A stretch of 64,000 bases of DNA from Sinotaia quadrata (Eukaryota; Mollusca; Gastropoda; Architaenioglossa; Viviparidae): assembly GCA_028829895.1 (NCBI GenBank), contig CM054181.1, positions 45,810,759 through 45,874,758 on the forward strand. The letters run 5' to 3'. Below the pieces are notes generated by a model. That model saw nothing but the letters and a program-made list of their open reading frames with translations, ran no database searches and was not told the origin of the DNA. A program made the position numbers and the translations under genes. Numbering within the stretch: the first letter of the stretch is position 1; every line of letters begins with the position of its first letter. Below are positions 1 to 12,903 of the stretch, in pieces.

Positions 1-1743
1 TGCCCTGTCACTATATCAGACTCCCAAGTATCAATATTAGGTTATCGCTTCACTTCCAATACTAGCGACAGTCTTTTCGCTACTATGCCAAAGATTCAGG
101 CTATTACTCAAATGACGTACTGACATATAAATCAGCTGACGTGCCCAAGCTGGTAACTTATAATTCATAAATTCAATGAAATATTTATAAATACTCCTAC
201 AATTGCATATATTTGTAGATACGATACATCTCTATTTAGGTCTACTGACTACAAATAGTTTAAGAATGCAGGAGCATGGTGTATACACGTGTTTATAGTG
301 TCTCAACATTCCTACATAAATGTAATCATCGCTAAAACCACTTAGCTTCTGTGAGAAGAAATACATTAGTTCACACAATCATTTAACAAATCACATGAAT
401 ATTTTACACAACATTCTATCAAAAATATATACAATAGTTTAGAGAAGTAAAAAAAAAATTATATTTACCACTCTCGTAAGTCGTGCTCGGTACGCAAGAC
501 ATTGACCTCTGGATATGTATGTGCGGTTAATGTGCATCTGTAGATATGGGTCATTGATACTTATGTGTGAATGATCTCTAGATCAGCTAACAGATTCTAC
601 CACGTCACGACACAGAACGCGAATGACTAAATATGGGCGTCTCATATCCAGCTAGCAGTTCCCCCATCCTGCCATCCCCCTTTACCCCTCCGCATCCTTC
701 ACCCTTTCAAGTGACCTCATCTTAGTAGGTCGTAAACACCTTTTGCACCATAGGTACGCAACCTAGCTAACGGTACTATATTTATCATAAACAATAGAAA
801 CAATTAATCAGTAAAAATATTTAGCTAATCGGCATAATTTGTCTAGTTCTCTAACAGCGAGTATGGCGCCATTTTCACATATTTGTTTCAGCCAATCAAA
901 GGTCTTAATAACCAACAATTCCATTCTAATTAGTGACTGAAAATCAGTCTTTTTTACTGATGTATCCTTTTAATCACTGATATTGAAATTAAAATGTCAT
1001 TGTTAGTGAAAACAGTGATTGTAATTGCATTAGTGAACGCATGCGCACTTTAATGCTGACCTACTTCTGGCTCCTAAGTTCATTTTTATTTTTGTTGAGA
1101 GTAAAGATTTATTTAGGATTAGTATTTTAGTTTTACTAATTAATATCTGGGAGTTAGGGTGTTAATGGTTATTTTCTAATACAATGATTGTTTACTCTAG
1201 AAAAGCCACGCCCACTTTTTCACGTCATGGGATTCCATAGATATTTCTAAAATGAGTTTCATGGGGGTGGAGTCAGAGTTCTAATTTCATTTTGGGCTCA
1301 GCACCAGCGATTATTTTGTTGGAGTATAAATTGTTATATCGAAACAACCAAATGCTCACCGACAACTTTAATCATATATTAGTCATTCATTTTTTTTAAA
1401 TCTCGAATTATAATACTCCATTAGTGAAAACAACGCAAACCCGAGTTTTCAGCTTCAGAAACACTATATAACCTGTCCTTAGAATTTGAGCTGCTTACTT
1501 CTCGAAAGCTTGAAGCATATCATAATTCAGAAATGCCACATAATATAATATGAAATAAATATAAAACAATAAGTGGCGAAAGTTTGCTTCAAATATCGAC
1601 AATTTTCGCAAAAAGCAAGGGAAGCAATCGATACATTGTCGTTAACACATCTTAAACTAAAGGCGGTTAATTTGGCTGACAGCGACTCTGTATGCAGAAG
1701 AGTATGATTAAAGCGTGGACGGGAAAGACCTGAGAATGTCTGT

Positions 1744-1898
1744 CATTCACCGTGTGATTAGATGTTATCGTCACGCGCACTGAATTTTCTGTGATATCGG
1801 ACGGACAGTGTGATGAGAGTCTGGAAAGTAGACTTTAAGAATCTCATTCACCGTGTGATTAGACTTTATCGTCACACGCACTCGGATATCGGACGGAC
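1744..1898. repeat. Direct duplication, about 100-bp spacing
   Basis: CATTCACCGTGTGATTAGA starts at 1744 and again at 1845; both copies end with ATATCGGACGGAC. Confidence 0.85.
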
Positions 1899-3323
1899 CG
1901 TTTACTCCGTGAGGAAGAAGCGCGGGCGTGTACTGTTGGTTTAACAGGCGACTGAAAGAAGCATGTGTTTGCTTTTCGTGAGTAGAGTCGTGTATATACT
2001 TTTGCTTTGTGTTTGTATGTGTGTATGTGAGCGCATTTGTGAGCCTACTCATTATGATTCTTATGTGTGCGTGTTAAAATTATGTGAGTCATGTTGTCTG
2101 CATTCTTATTCTTTTATCTGTTGCGTGGCGGGATGTTTGTCCAAGTATGTGCGGTTGTGTGTGTTCAGTTTTATGCTTGTAAGTACACACAATTATACAT
2201 ATGTGCACACGCATATATATACTTATGTATGCTTGTATGTGTATATGTGGTGTTGTGTCTTTTGTTATTGCTTTATGATTGTGTGTGACTGTGCAAGTGT
2301 GGAGGTGTAATTATTTAATCAGTGCTTTGAGTGGGTTTTAGTGTGTTTCGTGTGTGTGTTTGTGTTGTGTGTGCATGTCTGAGTTTGTGCATATGTAGTG
2401 ACAGTGAGGTTTGCTTATTGATTTGTGTACGTATATGTCTATGACTAATAATTATAATGTATCAGTTTTTATGTCTGTATATATGATTGGATGAGTATTT
2501 TTTGTATGCGAGCGTGTGTATGGAGCTATTAAATTAACCTTATTTCAGTGGGTAGACATTAAAGCACCAAGGGAATCAGTTTTATTTTTAACAATGGCGC
2601 GTACTCTTCTACCTCACGCAGTGTTTCTCGGAGGAGTCCAGTAAAAGCGAACATTTGCATGTAAAATTGAAATTTGCATGCACTCAAGTAAAATGCATAC
2701 GATTAACTTGAAACTAGGCACTCAAGGGCCGCAGGGGACAACGAGGTTAATTCCGATCGCAGATGTGCCCAGATGTGTTTATTTTAAGACGTTATTAAGA
2801 CGAAATGTGGTTTTCCTTCATGGAGGGACGGGTTGGGTGGGTGATTCAACTATGAGAAGTTGCCCGGTTTGAGCTCTAAGACTAACAATTCTTACTCTGT
2901 GAAGTATGTTTCTTTTCCCTCCTCCTAAACTGTGCAATGCCCCTTCATTAAGTATTTGGAAGTTCCATGGGAGATGTTGCAAATTTTTTTTTAAAAGAAT
3001 GATATGACGCTGTTTCTCTCTCTAATTTGTTTCATTACTTCATTCTCTACGACTCTCTTTTACACACACACACACAAACACACAGACAATGTAAAGACGC
3101 ATTTATTTCTATTCTCACCAGCTTTGACTTTCGTGTTGGCTGCAAGTACCACACAACCTATACGTAAGAATAGTGTAAATCTAGTGTTTCCACTCAATTA
3201 AGTGTTTTCACTCGCTCTATTATGTATGATAGCTAATACATAAGTATATTGCTATTTGAACATGTTATTGGGAACCATCCAATGTAAGCTTGTCATCGTG
3301 TCAGCCACTCTTATGTTGCTTAA

Positions 3324-3460
3324 ATATCTACAGCACTAATACACATAAATATCCACAGCACTAATACATATAAATATGCACAGCATTAATATACATAAAT
3401 GGTTGCGTTAATATCCACATCATTAATACACATAAATATCCACAGCGTTAGTACACATTC
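3324..3460. repeat. 25-bp tandem array, five diverged copies
   Basis: Unit ATATCCACAGCACTAATACA plus five bases; a 12-bp interruption follows the third copy. Confidence 0.85.
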
Positions 3461-3618
3461 ATATATATTTATTATTTATTAAATTACAATTACAAGAAAC
3501 CGCTGACCTCAACGATAAAGGCATAGGCTCGAAATTAAGACTTGTTTGTATGCATTGTGTTACTGTTTTAATGTAGTGTTCATGTTTACTTTGGCATAAG
3601 TAGACTAGATAAATTTAC

Positions 3619-3778
3619 TGATTGATTGATTGATTGATTGGCTGATTGATTGATTGACTGACTGGCTGGTTGGTTGATTGATTGATTGATTTATTGATTG
3701 GTTGACTGATTGGTTGATTGATTGATCGAGCTTGCTAGTGAGTGAGTGAGTGAGTGAGTGAGTGAGTGAGTGAGTGAG
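3619..3778. repeat. (GATT)n then (AGTG)n microsatellites
   Basis: An interrupted GATT tetranucleotide tract to about 3727 is followed by a clean AGTG tract (3737-3778). Confidence 0.95.
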
Positions 3779-5065
3779 ACGTGAAGTTTAATGTACAGTG
3801 AGTAAAATAACCCAAAGCGTCTTTACAAAGAAAATCTTTTCATCAATATGAAATTATTCCCTTTCTTGATAATAGGGAGATTCCTATAAGAACAGAAAAA
3901 TTACTGAAATAATTTGCATTTTGAAAGGTCATGGCCGTTAAAATTATTTTAATGCTGTCCACTTCCTTCCTACAGTTAAATGAAACAGCCAGTGAATGTA
4001 CGTATTCAATTACCAATGGAAAGATGAAAGAAAGTTTATATTTCAATCTGACATAGTGACAATGCAGTACTAAAAATATAATTTAGTGAAAAATGCATAT
4101 ATAGTGAAAGCATTGTTTAAATTGCAAATATTTTGCCAAATAATTATTGTGTTTATCACTTGCATTGATGACTGATAACAAGAAACTTCTTTTATAACAA
4201 ATTACTTACTAAGTAGTACACATGTCCATCTCTTGCACTCACGAATTTATTTTTGTGTTTTTTTTTTTAAAGCAAAGACTTGTCATTTCTATTAGTTGTA
4301 TTTTCGCTATTTATTGACATAAATTAAAATAAATATTTATGTATTTGAATTGCTTATTTATTTATTTATTTTCGATGGTATTTCCCTGAGATGAGCATGG
4401 TGATATTAAAAAATATACATTTTTTAAAGATAAAAGTAAAACAAATGCATGCATCGCCAGTCTACAAACTACATAAACACTTTCCAAAATTAGTAAACAC
4501 ATACACAGTGTAGTTAGGCCGTATCTTACAGCTAATGATATTAAAGCGAACAATGGCTGCAATGGAAAGTTGAAATTTGCTGGTTTGCTTATTTTTATCT
4601 ACTTATTAATTATTTATTGTCATTTATTTGTGTAATTTTATTTTGGTTTTAATACTTTTTCTCCAGCGTCCTTTGTTTCGGTAGCTATTTTGTGCGTCGT
4701 CTGTCACTAGGAATTAATTCCATTCGGTGTAGTAATGCTGAAAGCTTAAATGATGCAGAAACAGGGGCAGAAAGCAATCAATATATTTAAATTAAAATGA
4801 AAATTAAATATCGAATAAAAAGAAACAAGAACACATGCAATGACAGAATTTCAGTGGTATAGTAGTGCTTTAGACGCAATGATTGCGGTTCAAGGGAGTT
4901 AAATTCTATTAAACTGATGCAGAAACGATTAGCTCCCTTATACATTTTAAAATTAAAAAAATAATTTCATTTTCAAGAGGTTTCTGTAAATTTAATTTAT
5001 TTTGTGTAGCTATTCTTTATCCGTCCTTTCTATTGTTTAGTTCTATGTGTGTTTGTTTCGTGAAG

Positions 5066-5170
5066 AGCAGCGTGGCTGTTTGGTAAAAGCGAAAGCCTCG
5101 CTTAGCATACAGGCGTTCATGGGATCGACCTCTGCCTTAGTTACTGAGTATTTCTCCACTTTCACTCACG
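5066..5170 (+). mobile_element. tRNA-derived SINE head
   Basis: A polymerase III box A-like TGGCTGTTTGG (5073-5083) and a box B-like GGGATCGACCTC (5121-5132) are spaced as in a tRNA, followed by unrelated sequence. It does not fold into an intact tRNA by eye, so a tRNA-derived SINE is the better call. Confidence 0.6.
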
Positions 5171-5259
5171 CCCTGTCTCGTGATTGCTAAGCTTAGCAGA
5201 CATAAGTGTAAGTGCACAGAGCTCTCTGAAGAATTTGTGCAATTAAGTACTCACTGTCG

Positions 5260-5262
<3 letters not shown>

Positions 5263-5290
<28 letters not shown>
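5263..5290. repeat. (GT)14 microsatellite
   Basis: Uninterrupted GT dinucleotides. Confidence 0.97.
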
Positions 5291-5291
<1 letters not shown>

Positions 5292-6400
5292 CACGCGTCT
5301 GTGTATGTGTCTATGTGTGCGTATTTGTATGTTAGTTTTAAGTGTCGCACTTTTGTACAGAACCTGTAAGACTGCCACGTGTTTGCCCTCCTTCTCACGT
5401 TTTATTAAGTCACTCAAAAGATCAAATCTGTTAAATTTCATAATAATACTTTAAAAATTAATAATAAAAGTTGTGAATTTGTCAATTTAAATTCTTATAA
5501 ACAGTTTTCTAACTGGAAGTTCTGACACTCTAATTACAGTGCCTAACTTCCCAGATCGCTAGTCATGTAATTCTTAACCCATCTTGTCACTGCTCTCCGA
5601 CCACCATACGTTTGCGTAAAGTTTTAGTGTTGGTCTTGGAGTGAGCGAGTTCTTGTTCTTGACCAGCATCCATACAGAGCTGGACATGTCAAGAGAATAA
5701 ACAAATCGCTGTCAACAGCTGGTAAAACTCATAAACAGGCGCGTTAGGGAAAACTAAAATTAGATTGCCTTCGACCCAGTGAGCTTCTCCTATAGAGAGT
5801 GCAGTTACCTCCCATAGTAAAATAATTACAAGTCTGAAGACTTCTTTGTGGGATAATTTTCACTGGATTTATAATTCAAATTCGCGCCAACAAAAGATTC
5901 ATAGTCATGGTTTCTCTAGCTGTTTTTATTATTAAACTAATATATCTTTCTCCACATTTATTTATATAATTACTGTTCACATATTGTTTGTGTTAGTAAT
6001 TAGAAATTAAGATTTGAATGAGAGTGTGAAGTATTGTCCCACTTTTCCTTGTCTCTAACTGTCTGAATGAGTGCATGTAACACTGTTCAGTGGACTATTA
6101 TAAGCAATGTATAAAAGAGGGAACTTTATTGTTTCCTCTCCAGTCTGGAAAATTGTTATGGAATGCAGCTAACGGAACTCGTCCATATTTTCTAAACTTT
6201 TGTACATTGATGACCAGGCCCCAAAGAGAAGTCCACATTAATCATCATGTCTGTATTTTATGGTCCGTACCTACGTCAGGTGCCAAACCATGTATTTCAT
6301 TCAAAGGATCAAGGAGATATTACTAACTGCTGCCTTCAAGCTGACTGACTGATTCTAATCGGATCCAAATAAGTTGAAAATATAAGGGACTCTCCAAAGA

Positions 6401-6610
6401 CATTATCCTTACTTTACCAAACATTGCCTTAAAGTCTTAGACCATACATTGTGCATGACCTCCTTATAGTGATGACATTACCCTTACTTTACCAAATGTT
6501 GCCTTAGGCCATACATTGTGCATGACCTCCTTATAGTGATGACATTGCCATTACTTTACCAAATATTGCCTTAGGCCATACATTCTGCACGAACTCCTTA
6601 TAATGACGTC
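6401..6610. repeat. Three-copy tandem array, 67-75 bp
   Basis: Units start at 6401, 6476 and 6543 and contain CCTTACTTTACCAAA and GCCATACATTGTGCA. Confidence 0.9.
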
Positions 6611-6802
6611 ACTATAGAGACACGCTTATTTCCAGCAGAATATTCACTACTTTGCTTCCCATTTTTTGTTTAATCTTTATTAAATTTGTTTAAACTTTTC
6701 AGTTTATCTGTTCGTGTATCGTCCCTTGACGTCATATATGTACTAGTTATAGGGACTGCATCCACCACAGAAGTCTGGAGGCTCGGAGCTAGTTATAGAT
6801 TA

Positions 6803-6970
6803 TTACATGTTTGCCCTAGGACTAGATGGTTTGTGACGTGTCTAATTACATGTTTGCCTAGGACTAGATGGTTTGTGACGTGTCTAATTACATGTTTGCC
6901 CTAGGGCTAGATGGTTTGTGACGTGTCTAATTACATGTTTGCCCTAGGACTAGACGGTTTGTGACGTGTC
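6803..6970. repeat. 43-bp tandem array, four copies
   Basis: Units start at 6803, 6846, 6888 and 6931 with TTACATGTTTGCC and GGTTTGTGACGTGTC. Confidence 0.95.
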
Positions 6971-7297
6971 ATCCTCGTTGTGCATCCTTGCGTCTTTTAA
7001 TTATTTGTGAGGCGTGTCTGTTAAGTGGGGTTAGCTTCCAGAAGCGGATAAGGGAACAATTAACTAATATTTCATTTTTCTCGCCGTCTTTCTCCACTCC
7101 TGCATTCACATGTAATTAACAATTCGCCAAAAAGACCAGAGGCGTTAAACAAAATTATATACACTACAAAATACATGAAAATGCTGTAGTTAATACTTAA
7201 CAGCTATAGGAAGCAACACAATACGATACAGAACAGGAAATAGTACAACTCAAAGCAAAACAACATTAAACAAACAGACAAAATAATGTACTCCTGT

Positions 7298-7300
<3 letters not shown>

Positions 7301-7368
<68 letters not shown>
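7301..7368. repeat. (TG)34 microsatellite
   Basis: Uninterrupted TG dinucleotides. Confidence 0.98.
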
Positions 7369-7369
<1 letters not shown>

Positions 7370-7806
7370 TGTATCCGTTTGGGAGAGACAGAAAGTCGTG
7401 TATACGCGAAACAAACTATTCATTACTCCAATGTAACCCTACACATTGTAATTTAAGTTGTTCTGATATTATTCATGTCTTCGTTACAATGTGAATTATA
7501 ACGTAATTGGCGAATATTTAAATGAATGTAATGAATAATCAAAACCTTTATCTCAGACAAGATGTCGTAAATGAGTGTAAAGTCACTCACTGATTTTGTC
7601 AGTGCAGTTTGTCACTTTTACCACCGAGTGGCCCTGTCTTCATAAAATGATATACTTATACGGAGTTATATGTATGACTATGGTATAGGAGTAAATAGAT
7701 GAATAGGTTACTTTTCATAGATTTCATTTGTAAACTATTTAATATAATATAAAATACACCACAAAATATATTAAAAAGAATTGGTTCTCAAAAAATAAAA
7801 AAGGAT

Positions 7807-8160
7807 CACTTCATTACAACTCTCAAAGTGGATTTAACGATTCTGAAGGCAGAAAACAAATATTCCACAGTGACTTGAGTTGTTGGTAATGCTCTGGCAG
7901 TCAAAGTGGATTTAACGATTCTGAAGGCAGAAAACAAATATTCCACAGTGACTTGAGTTGTTGGTAATGCTCTGGCAGTCAAAGCAGCATCTTGAATAAT
8001 CTCGGCTAGCATGGTTTATTGCATTTTAGGCGCGCACTTCAGAAGTACGGTCAAATTTCTCAATCTCTTTCAGTGTTTGGTCAAAATTTATTTTAATTTA
8101 GTTAGATATGGTCGAGTTTCTCTTTTTCTGAAATATTTTAAATTTAAGCGACGGCGTTTT
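7807..8160 (-). pseudogene. hAT transposase C-terminal relic with exact 78-bp duplication
   Basis: The minus strand reads a hAT C-terminal dimerisation-type segment: ALPTTQVTVEYLFSAFRIVK, equivalent to the family's ER-LFS-x-x-x-x-x-K block. The preceding part, in another frame (FDQTLKEIEKFDRTSE), fits the usual upstream segment and shows a frameshift. The 78-bp unit 7823-7900 is repeated identically at 7901-7978 in frame (26 residues twice). The frame stops at 7807-7809, before the usual hAT end. The relic is inactive; the perfect duplication looks recent compared with the decay. Confidence 0.7.
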
Positions 8161-9304
8161 GACGAGCCCTAAATGTCTAGATATTTTTCAAAATCTTCAT
8201 CTTGATGGTTACTGTTGATGAATATAAAAATGGTGATTGAATGCAGTCTTATAGCGGACCCTGCTGTCGTCTCAGATTCCTCTTATATATCTTTCATGCA
8301 CAATTCTAATTTATACTAAAAAAATATTTTTTTTGTTTTTAGATCACTATTTCAATAACTTCTCGAAGTACTTTTAACTTCTGTTGCTTAAACTGTACTA
8401 AATTAATAATAAACAATTACCTTAAGATTTTGTCCAAACGTGGGTCTGCTTTAGTCTCAAGTCTCGTAAAAATTACATTTTTACCGACTCCACACTAAAA
8501 AAACGACCGAATCAGATTATGTACTGAATTGGGCACAATTATATATAACAGGTAATGTACCTTCATGTTGTTGCTATAGACCTCTCATTGCAAAAACAAG
8601 TTTGGCAAGTTAAAAATAATAAGAACGACATAATAAAAAGGGACTCTTACCGTAATCTGTAATCTATATGTATGTAGCCCCTTTCACTATAAGTTAAATG
8701 GGGGTTTTTTGTTTTGTTTTTCGCTTGTGCCAAAATTTGCTTGTATCAACATTCTTTGCGTACAAGGTCCGCCGCGTACAGCTCTAGCAGACAGGCGACA
8801 CATTTAGGGCACACTGACATATTGAGGTCAAACAGAAATCCCTGCTTTACTTTCAACAGCGCTGTACAGTGATATGTATTTATGTCAGTTAAGGCAGTTT
8901 TGTGCTAGGGGTGATATTTTTACACGTACATATTGTTGGATACACTCTGTGGTTGTGCTAGAAGTTTATTATAGAAAGGAAATAGTCTGTAATTATAGGT
9001 GATGTATTAGGAAGACGGATGCTATTGTAATTGTGAGAATGTTTTTCCTATAGCCCAGGAACACAGATTCTATTCTATTTTAGGTCAAGGTCAAATCCTT
9101 TAAAGTGTACATTAAGAATGAGTTCTGTTTAAAGAATAATTAATGAGTTTCAAAGATAATTTTAAAAAAAACACATAAATGAAAGAAAGCACAAAAATTT
9201 ATTTTTGCACCAGTGTTTAGTGATTAAATGAAGACGAATTAATGGGCCTTCGTTGTGGCTAGCACCTTTAACATATAGTGGCGCACTAGGACTCTAGAGG
9301 TTTC

Positions 9305-10100
9305 CAAAAACACAGCCCCCCCCCCTCCCAAAAAAAAAAAATAGAACAGCAAAAAAGGACACAGAACACTCAACTCAACACGCATGCACGCGTCGCGTGC
9401 TCGCTCCTGTCAAGCTTGTCCACGGTCCGGTTCCCCGACGATGGCGGCAGTCTACGAGCGATTACAGACAGAATACATCAAGAAGAAACAACAACAAACC
9501 ACAAAAATAAGTTGGCACGGAATAAAACTGCTGGCTTAACAGTCACCACCAACTCACCCTACTACAGACGACTTTCTACAGTTCGCCAGACTGGCTACCG
9601 ATGGCGGGAACAAGAAGAAGCAACAATAACAAAGCACCGACTTCAAAACTACAAACTTTCAAGCCCTAATACAGACTACACATCGCCAGACCGGATACCG
9701 ATGGCGGAAACCACATAATTCTGCAGTCCTCAACCTGACTACACATCTCACACAGCGAGAGCGGCAGAACCCACGGGCACCAAGACTGGTGAGTCTCAGA
9801 CTTGCTGGCCTAGTGCCTGTGGTACACACACCAACACGCACAGATGGCTAAGAAACGACCCTAAGAGGAAAAAAAAACCCCCAAAATCCCCAACAACAGT
9901 AAAGACAACGAGCAAAGACAACGAGCAGACATGGCAAAACAACACACAACAACGCATGAACAATCCACCATCCCTGAATACCAATGGAAGGAGGAAGGCC
10001 CCACAGGAATCCACCCAAAACCGAGAACATCTCCAAGATGAAAAGTTTTAATCCAATTCCTGTAGGGGTAAAGAAGTTCACGGTACTAAAACTACTGCTC
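9305..10100. mobile_element. Retroelement-like insertion bounded by a 13-bp target-site duplication
   Basis: CTCTAGAGGTTTC occurs at 9292-9304 and again at 10101-10113, flanking about 796 bp that is GC-richer than its surroundings. The inside has two related segments containing CGCCAGAC and TACCGATGGCGG (near 9584 and 9680) and a Lys/Thr/Asn-rich reading frame from 9844 with an early stop, like the start of a retroelement ORF1 or gag. Poly-C and poly-A runs lie at the left end. The family is not recognised and orientation is uncertain. Confidence 0.5.
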
Positions 10101-10123
10101 CTCTAGAGGTTTCATCAGAACAC

Positions 10124-10590
10124 TGGGGATGGACATAGAGACAGAGATCGCATCACAACACGGGGGATAGACACAGAGACCACATCACAATTCGGGGGGA
10201 TATAAACAGAGATAACATCATAACACGGGGGATATACAGAGATCATATCACAGCACAGGGGACAGACACAGAGATCACATCACAACAGGGTAGGGAAATA
10301 GACGCAGAGATCACATCACAACATAGGGGATAGAGATCACATCACAACTAGGGATATAAACAAAGAGATCACATCACAACCGGGTGGTGGTGTAGATAAA
10401 TATACCACATCACAACATGGGGAATAGACAGAGATCACAGCCAGGGGATAGACACTAGATCACATCACAACCGGTGGTAAACAAATAGATCATATCACAA
10501 CATGGGAAATAGAGATCACATCACAACTCAGGGGAGAGACACTAGATCACATCACAACATGGGGGGGGGGGGGATAGACAGAAAGACAGG
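10124..10590. repeat. Degenerate G-run/ATCACATCACAAC minisatellite
   Basis: About twelve units of 25-45 bp share GGGGATAGACA and AGATCACATCACAAC. It ends in a run of about 15 Gs immediately before the LTR-like copy 1. Confidence 0.9.
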
Positions 10591-11200
10591 GAGTGACTGA
10601 GAGTCTCCAATAATAGCGGAGGCAGAAAAGAAGCAAAAGACCAGCCACAGGAGATCTTGGGCTTAATAGGGCCATGTTAGATTAGGGTCAAAGTAGATTT
10701 AGATTTAGCTATAAAATTGCCAGTCAATTAGAAAGATGTAGAAGCAAATAGAACAGCTATGGAAAACATTGTTATTGTGTTGATTTTTTAGTGATGAACT
10801 TGTGTGCATTATAAAAGATATGCATTTTATATACTGTGTATCGTAACTTGATCAAGTGAACAGCGTTTTATTGTGTACTGCTGCTACGCTGTACCGCAGA
10901 TTTATTGTGTACCATTTAAATTGCTGCTGGCCTTGTCCTGTCAGTCCGGAGAGTGTATTTTATAAAAATAAAATAAGCACTATGTAAAAGAACCTGTTGG
11001 TTATCTTGTTGTGGTGTTTTATTTATCCACCATTTGTCATTACTTCACCTCTTATATTAGGTACTACGAGCAGGATTTCAGGGATCATATAACTTTATTT
11101 CAGTTCACCTGATGACAGCGATAAGAAAGATGGCAGCCGATGACACCAGCGCAGAATTTGCTGGACGGCAGCCAAGAACATCACAATATCTACCAGTGTA
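10590..11200 (+). mobile_element. LTR-like repeat, copy 1, with short internal sequence
   Basis: It shares ordered blocks with the copy at 15080-15400: TGAGAGTCTC, a GAGGCAGAA stretch, CCTGTCAGTCCG, then GTGGTGTTT and ATTTATCCACCATT. AATAAA-like A-rich sequence lies before the last block, as in an LTR. Here an extra 60 bp or so is inserted and the homology continues into an ATG frame (11129) that soon stops, perhaps the start of a gag. The element class is inferred; the repeat itself is directly visible. Confidence 0.5.
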
Positions 11201-11415
11201 GAGGGGGTGGGGGTCGGACAGCCAAATGACACCTACATCAGAGTTAATAGGACTGCTAACAACTTCAAAACCTAGCTCCAGTGCTGACTTAAAAAAAAGA
11301 TCGTGATAAAATCAGAGGGCTAGGGATATTTAGACCCTAGAACAACAACCAGAAATACCGCTGCCGGTGCATAGAAATACAGAAGAGGAAATAGAAAAAT
11401 TGAAAAATGTCCGAT

Positions 11416-11705
11416 CCATACTCAGTTGTACGTCGTCTATGTGGTCACTGATAAACAAGTTGTGAAATGTTATCCATACTCAGTTGTACGTCGTCTTTGT
11501 GGGCACTGATAAACAAGTTGTGAAATCCTACCCATACTCAGTTGTACGTCGTCTATATGGGCACTGATAAACAAGTTGTGAAATCCTCTCCATACTCAGT
11601 TGTACGTCGTCTATGTGGGCACTGATAAACAAGTTGTGAAATCCTCTCCATACTCAGTTGTACGTCGTCTATGTGGGCACTGATAAGCAAGTTGTGAAAT
11701 TCAAT
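11416..11705. repeat. 58-bp tandem array, five copies
   Basis: Units start at 11416, 11474, 11532, 11590 and 11648 with CCATACTCAGTTGTACGTCG; nearly identical copies. Confidence 0.97.
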
Positions 11706-11904
11706 GGTGAAGCGGACTATGCAGCACTATTCTTCAGCCGCTTGCAACAGGCGCATGACTGATAGGGAGCATGTAGACTTTATTTTTGAACATTTTACTT
11801 GGGAGGCATGAGTGCCTGAGTAAATTAAATAACTTGATCACCAGTCTTTCACCGATCCACAAACAAATGTAAAAAGTATTATTGGAAAACCAAACTGTGG
11901 TTTT

Positions 11905-11960
11905 TCAGGAGCGAGGCTCGAACACAAGTGACCGCTCTAAAGCGCAATTAAAAACAAAAC
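11905..11960 (-). mobile_element. Possible SINE fragment (box B only)
   Basis: On the minus strand TGTTCGAGCCTCGC looks like a box B with part of a T-arm. No convincing box A lies upstream, so this is a weak call. Confidence 0.25.
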
Positions 11961-12213
11961 CCAGACAAATAATTAAATAAATATTTTTTAAAATAAATAA
12001 CATTAACCAGTTAATATACCGTTGCCAAATTTTAGGTGGTCCGATGATCTCCAATAGGAAATAGATGGCTAGTGGTGTGAAGCTCATTATCTGGGCAATT
12101 AGCAATATATAACAATATCTCATCCTGGGTCATCTGTTTTTCATAATTTTAATTTCTGTTCTTTTTTCTTTACCATAACCATTTACTGGTTTTGTCCAAC
12201 TGAAAGCTGGGGG

Positions 12214-12297
12214 TGAACCTGATATAAGACTAACCCCTCAAAACCCAGCCCGGGAATGAACTTGATGTAAGACTAACCCCTCAAAACCCAGCCTGGG
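12214..12297. repeat. 44-bp direct duplication
   Basis: AAGACTAACCCCTCAAAACC is present in both copies (starts 12214 and 12258). Confidence 0.9.
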
Positions 12298-12811
12298 AGA
12301 GGTGCTGATTGGTGGAAGAAAAGCATCCCCAAACAAAATACTAAAAATAACGGATCTGGTTCACCCCATCATACCACCACCCAATGTACAAATATAATGG
12401 GCAGGTCTCCCCCTTCCCTCACAAGGCCACAACCCAAACAAAAAGCCGTTCTTCGCCATTCTAAAACCACTGAGGTATTACAAGGAGATTCTCAGACAAT
12501 AAATGCCTTGAGGCATAGTTCTTAGATGTATTATAACTTTTAACTTATTATTTCTTAACAATTTGCACTTAGACACTGGGGGGAGCTCACAAAGCCTAAA
12601 GCCTAAAGGGGTGCCGCGGTTTCAGTGCAAAACCCACCTACAGGATAACACAAGCCCTTGATTTATAAATTTATCCCTACGTCCCCTCCCACCTAAACTG
12701 GTGCTGGCAGCCTGCTACCGTGCAGCAACTCAGCTGGGTATGAATTGGGAACTAGTGTTGGGTAATAAACCATGGTTGTTTTTTTTTGGATGGGACATAT
12801 ATGTTATAACC

Positions 12812-12815
<4 letters not shown>

Positions 12816-12894
<79 letters not shown>

Positions 12895-12903
12895 TGTGTG
12901 TGT
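12816..12903. repeat. (GT)n microsatellite, 88 bp
   Basis: Almost perfect, with a single T substitution near 12892. Confidence 0.98.

Noticed and set aside
920..1040. Small palindromes (GACTGAAAATCAGTC and ATCACTGAT)
   Set aside because: Short and isolated in AT-rich DNA; no element or RNA structure can be supported.
1201..1290. AAAGCCACGCCCACTTTTTC as a possible MITE end
   Set aside because: No inverted partner nearby and no duplication of the flanks.
1963..2310. 115-codon plus-strand open frame
   Set aside because: It is a product of GT-rich low-complexity sequence (Cys/Val/Tyr-rich), with no coding features.
7300..7494. Frame beginning with a long Cys-Val run
   Set aside because: Translation of a (TG)n microsatellite.
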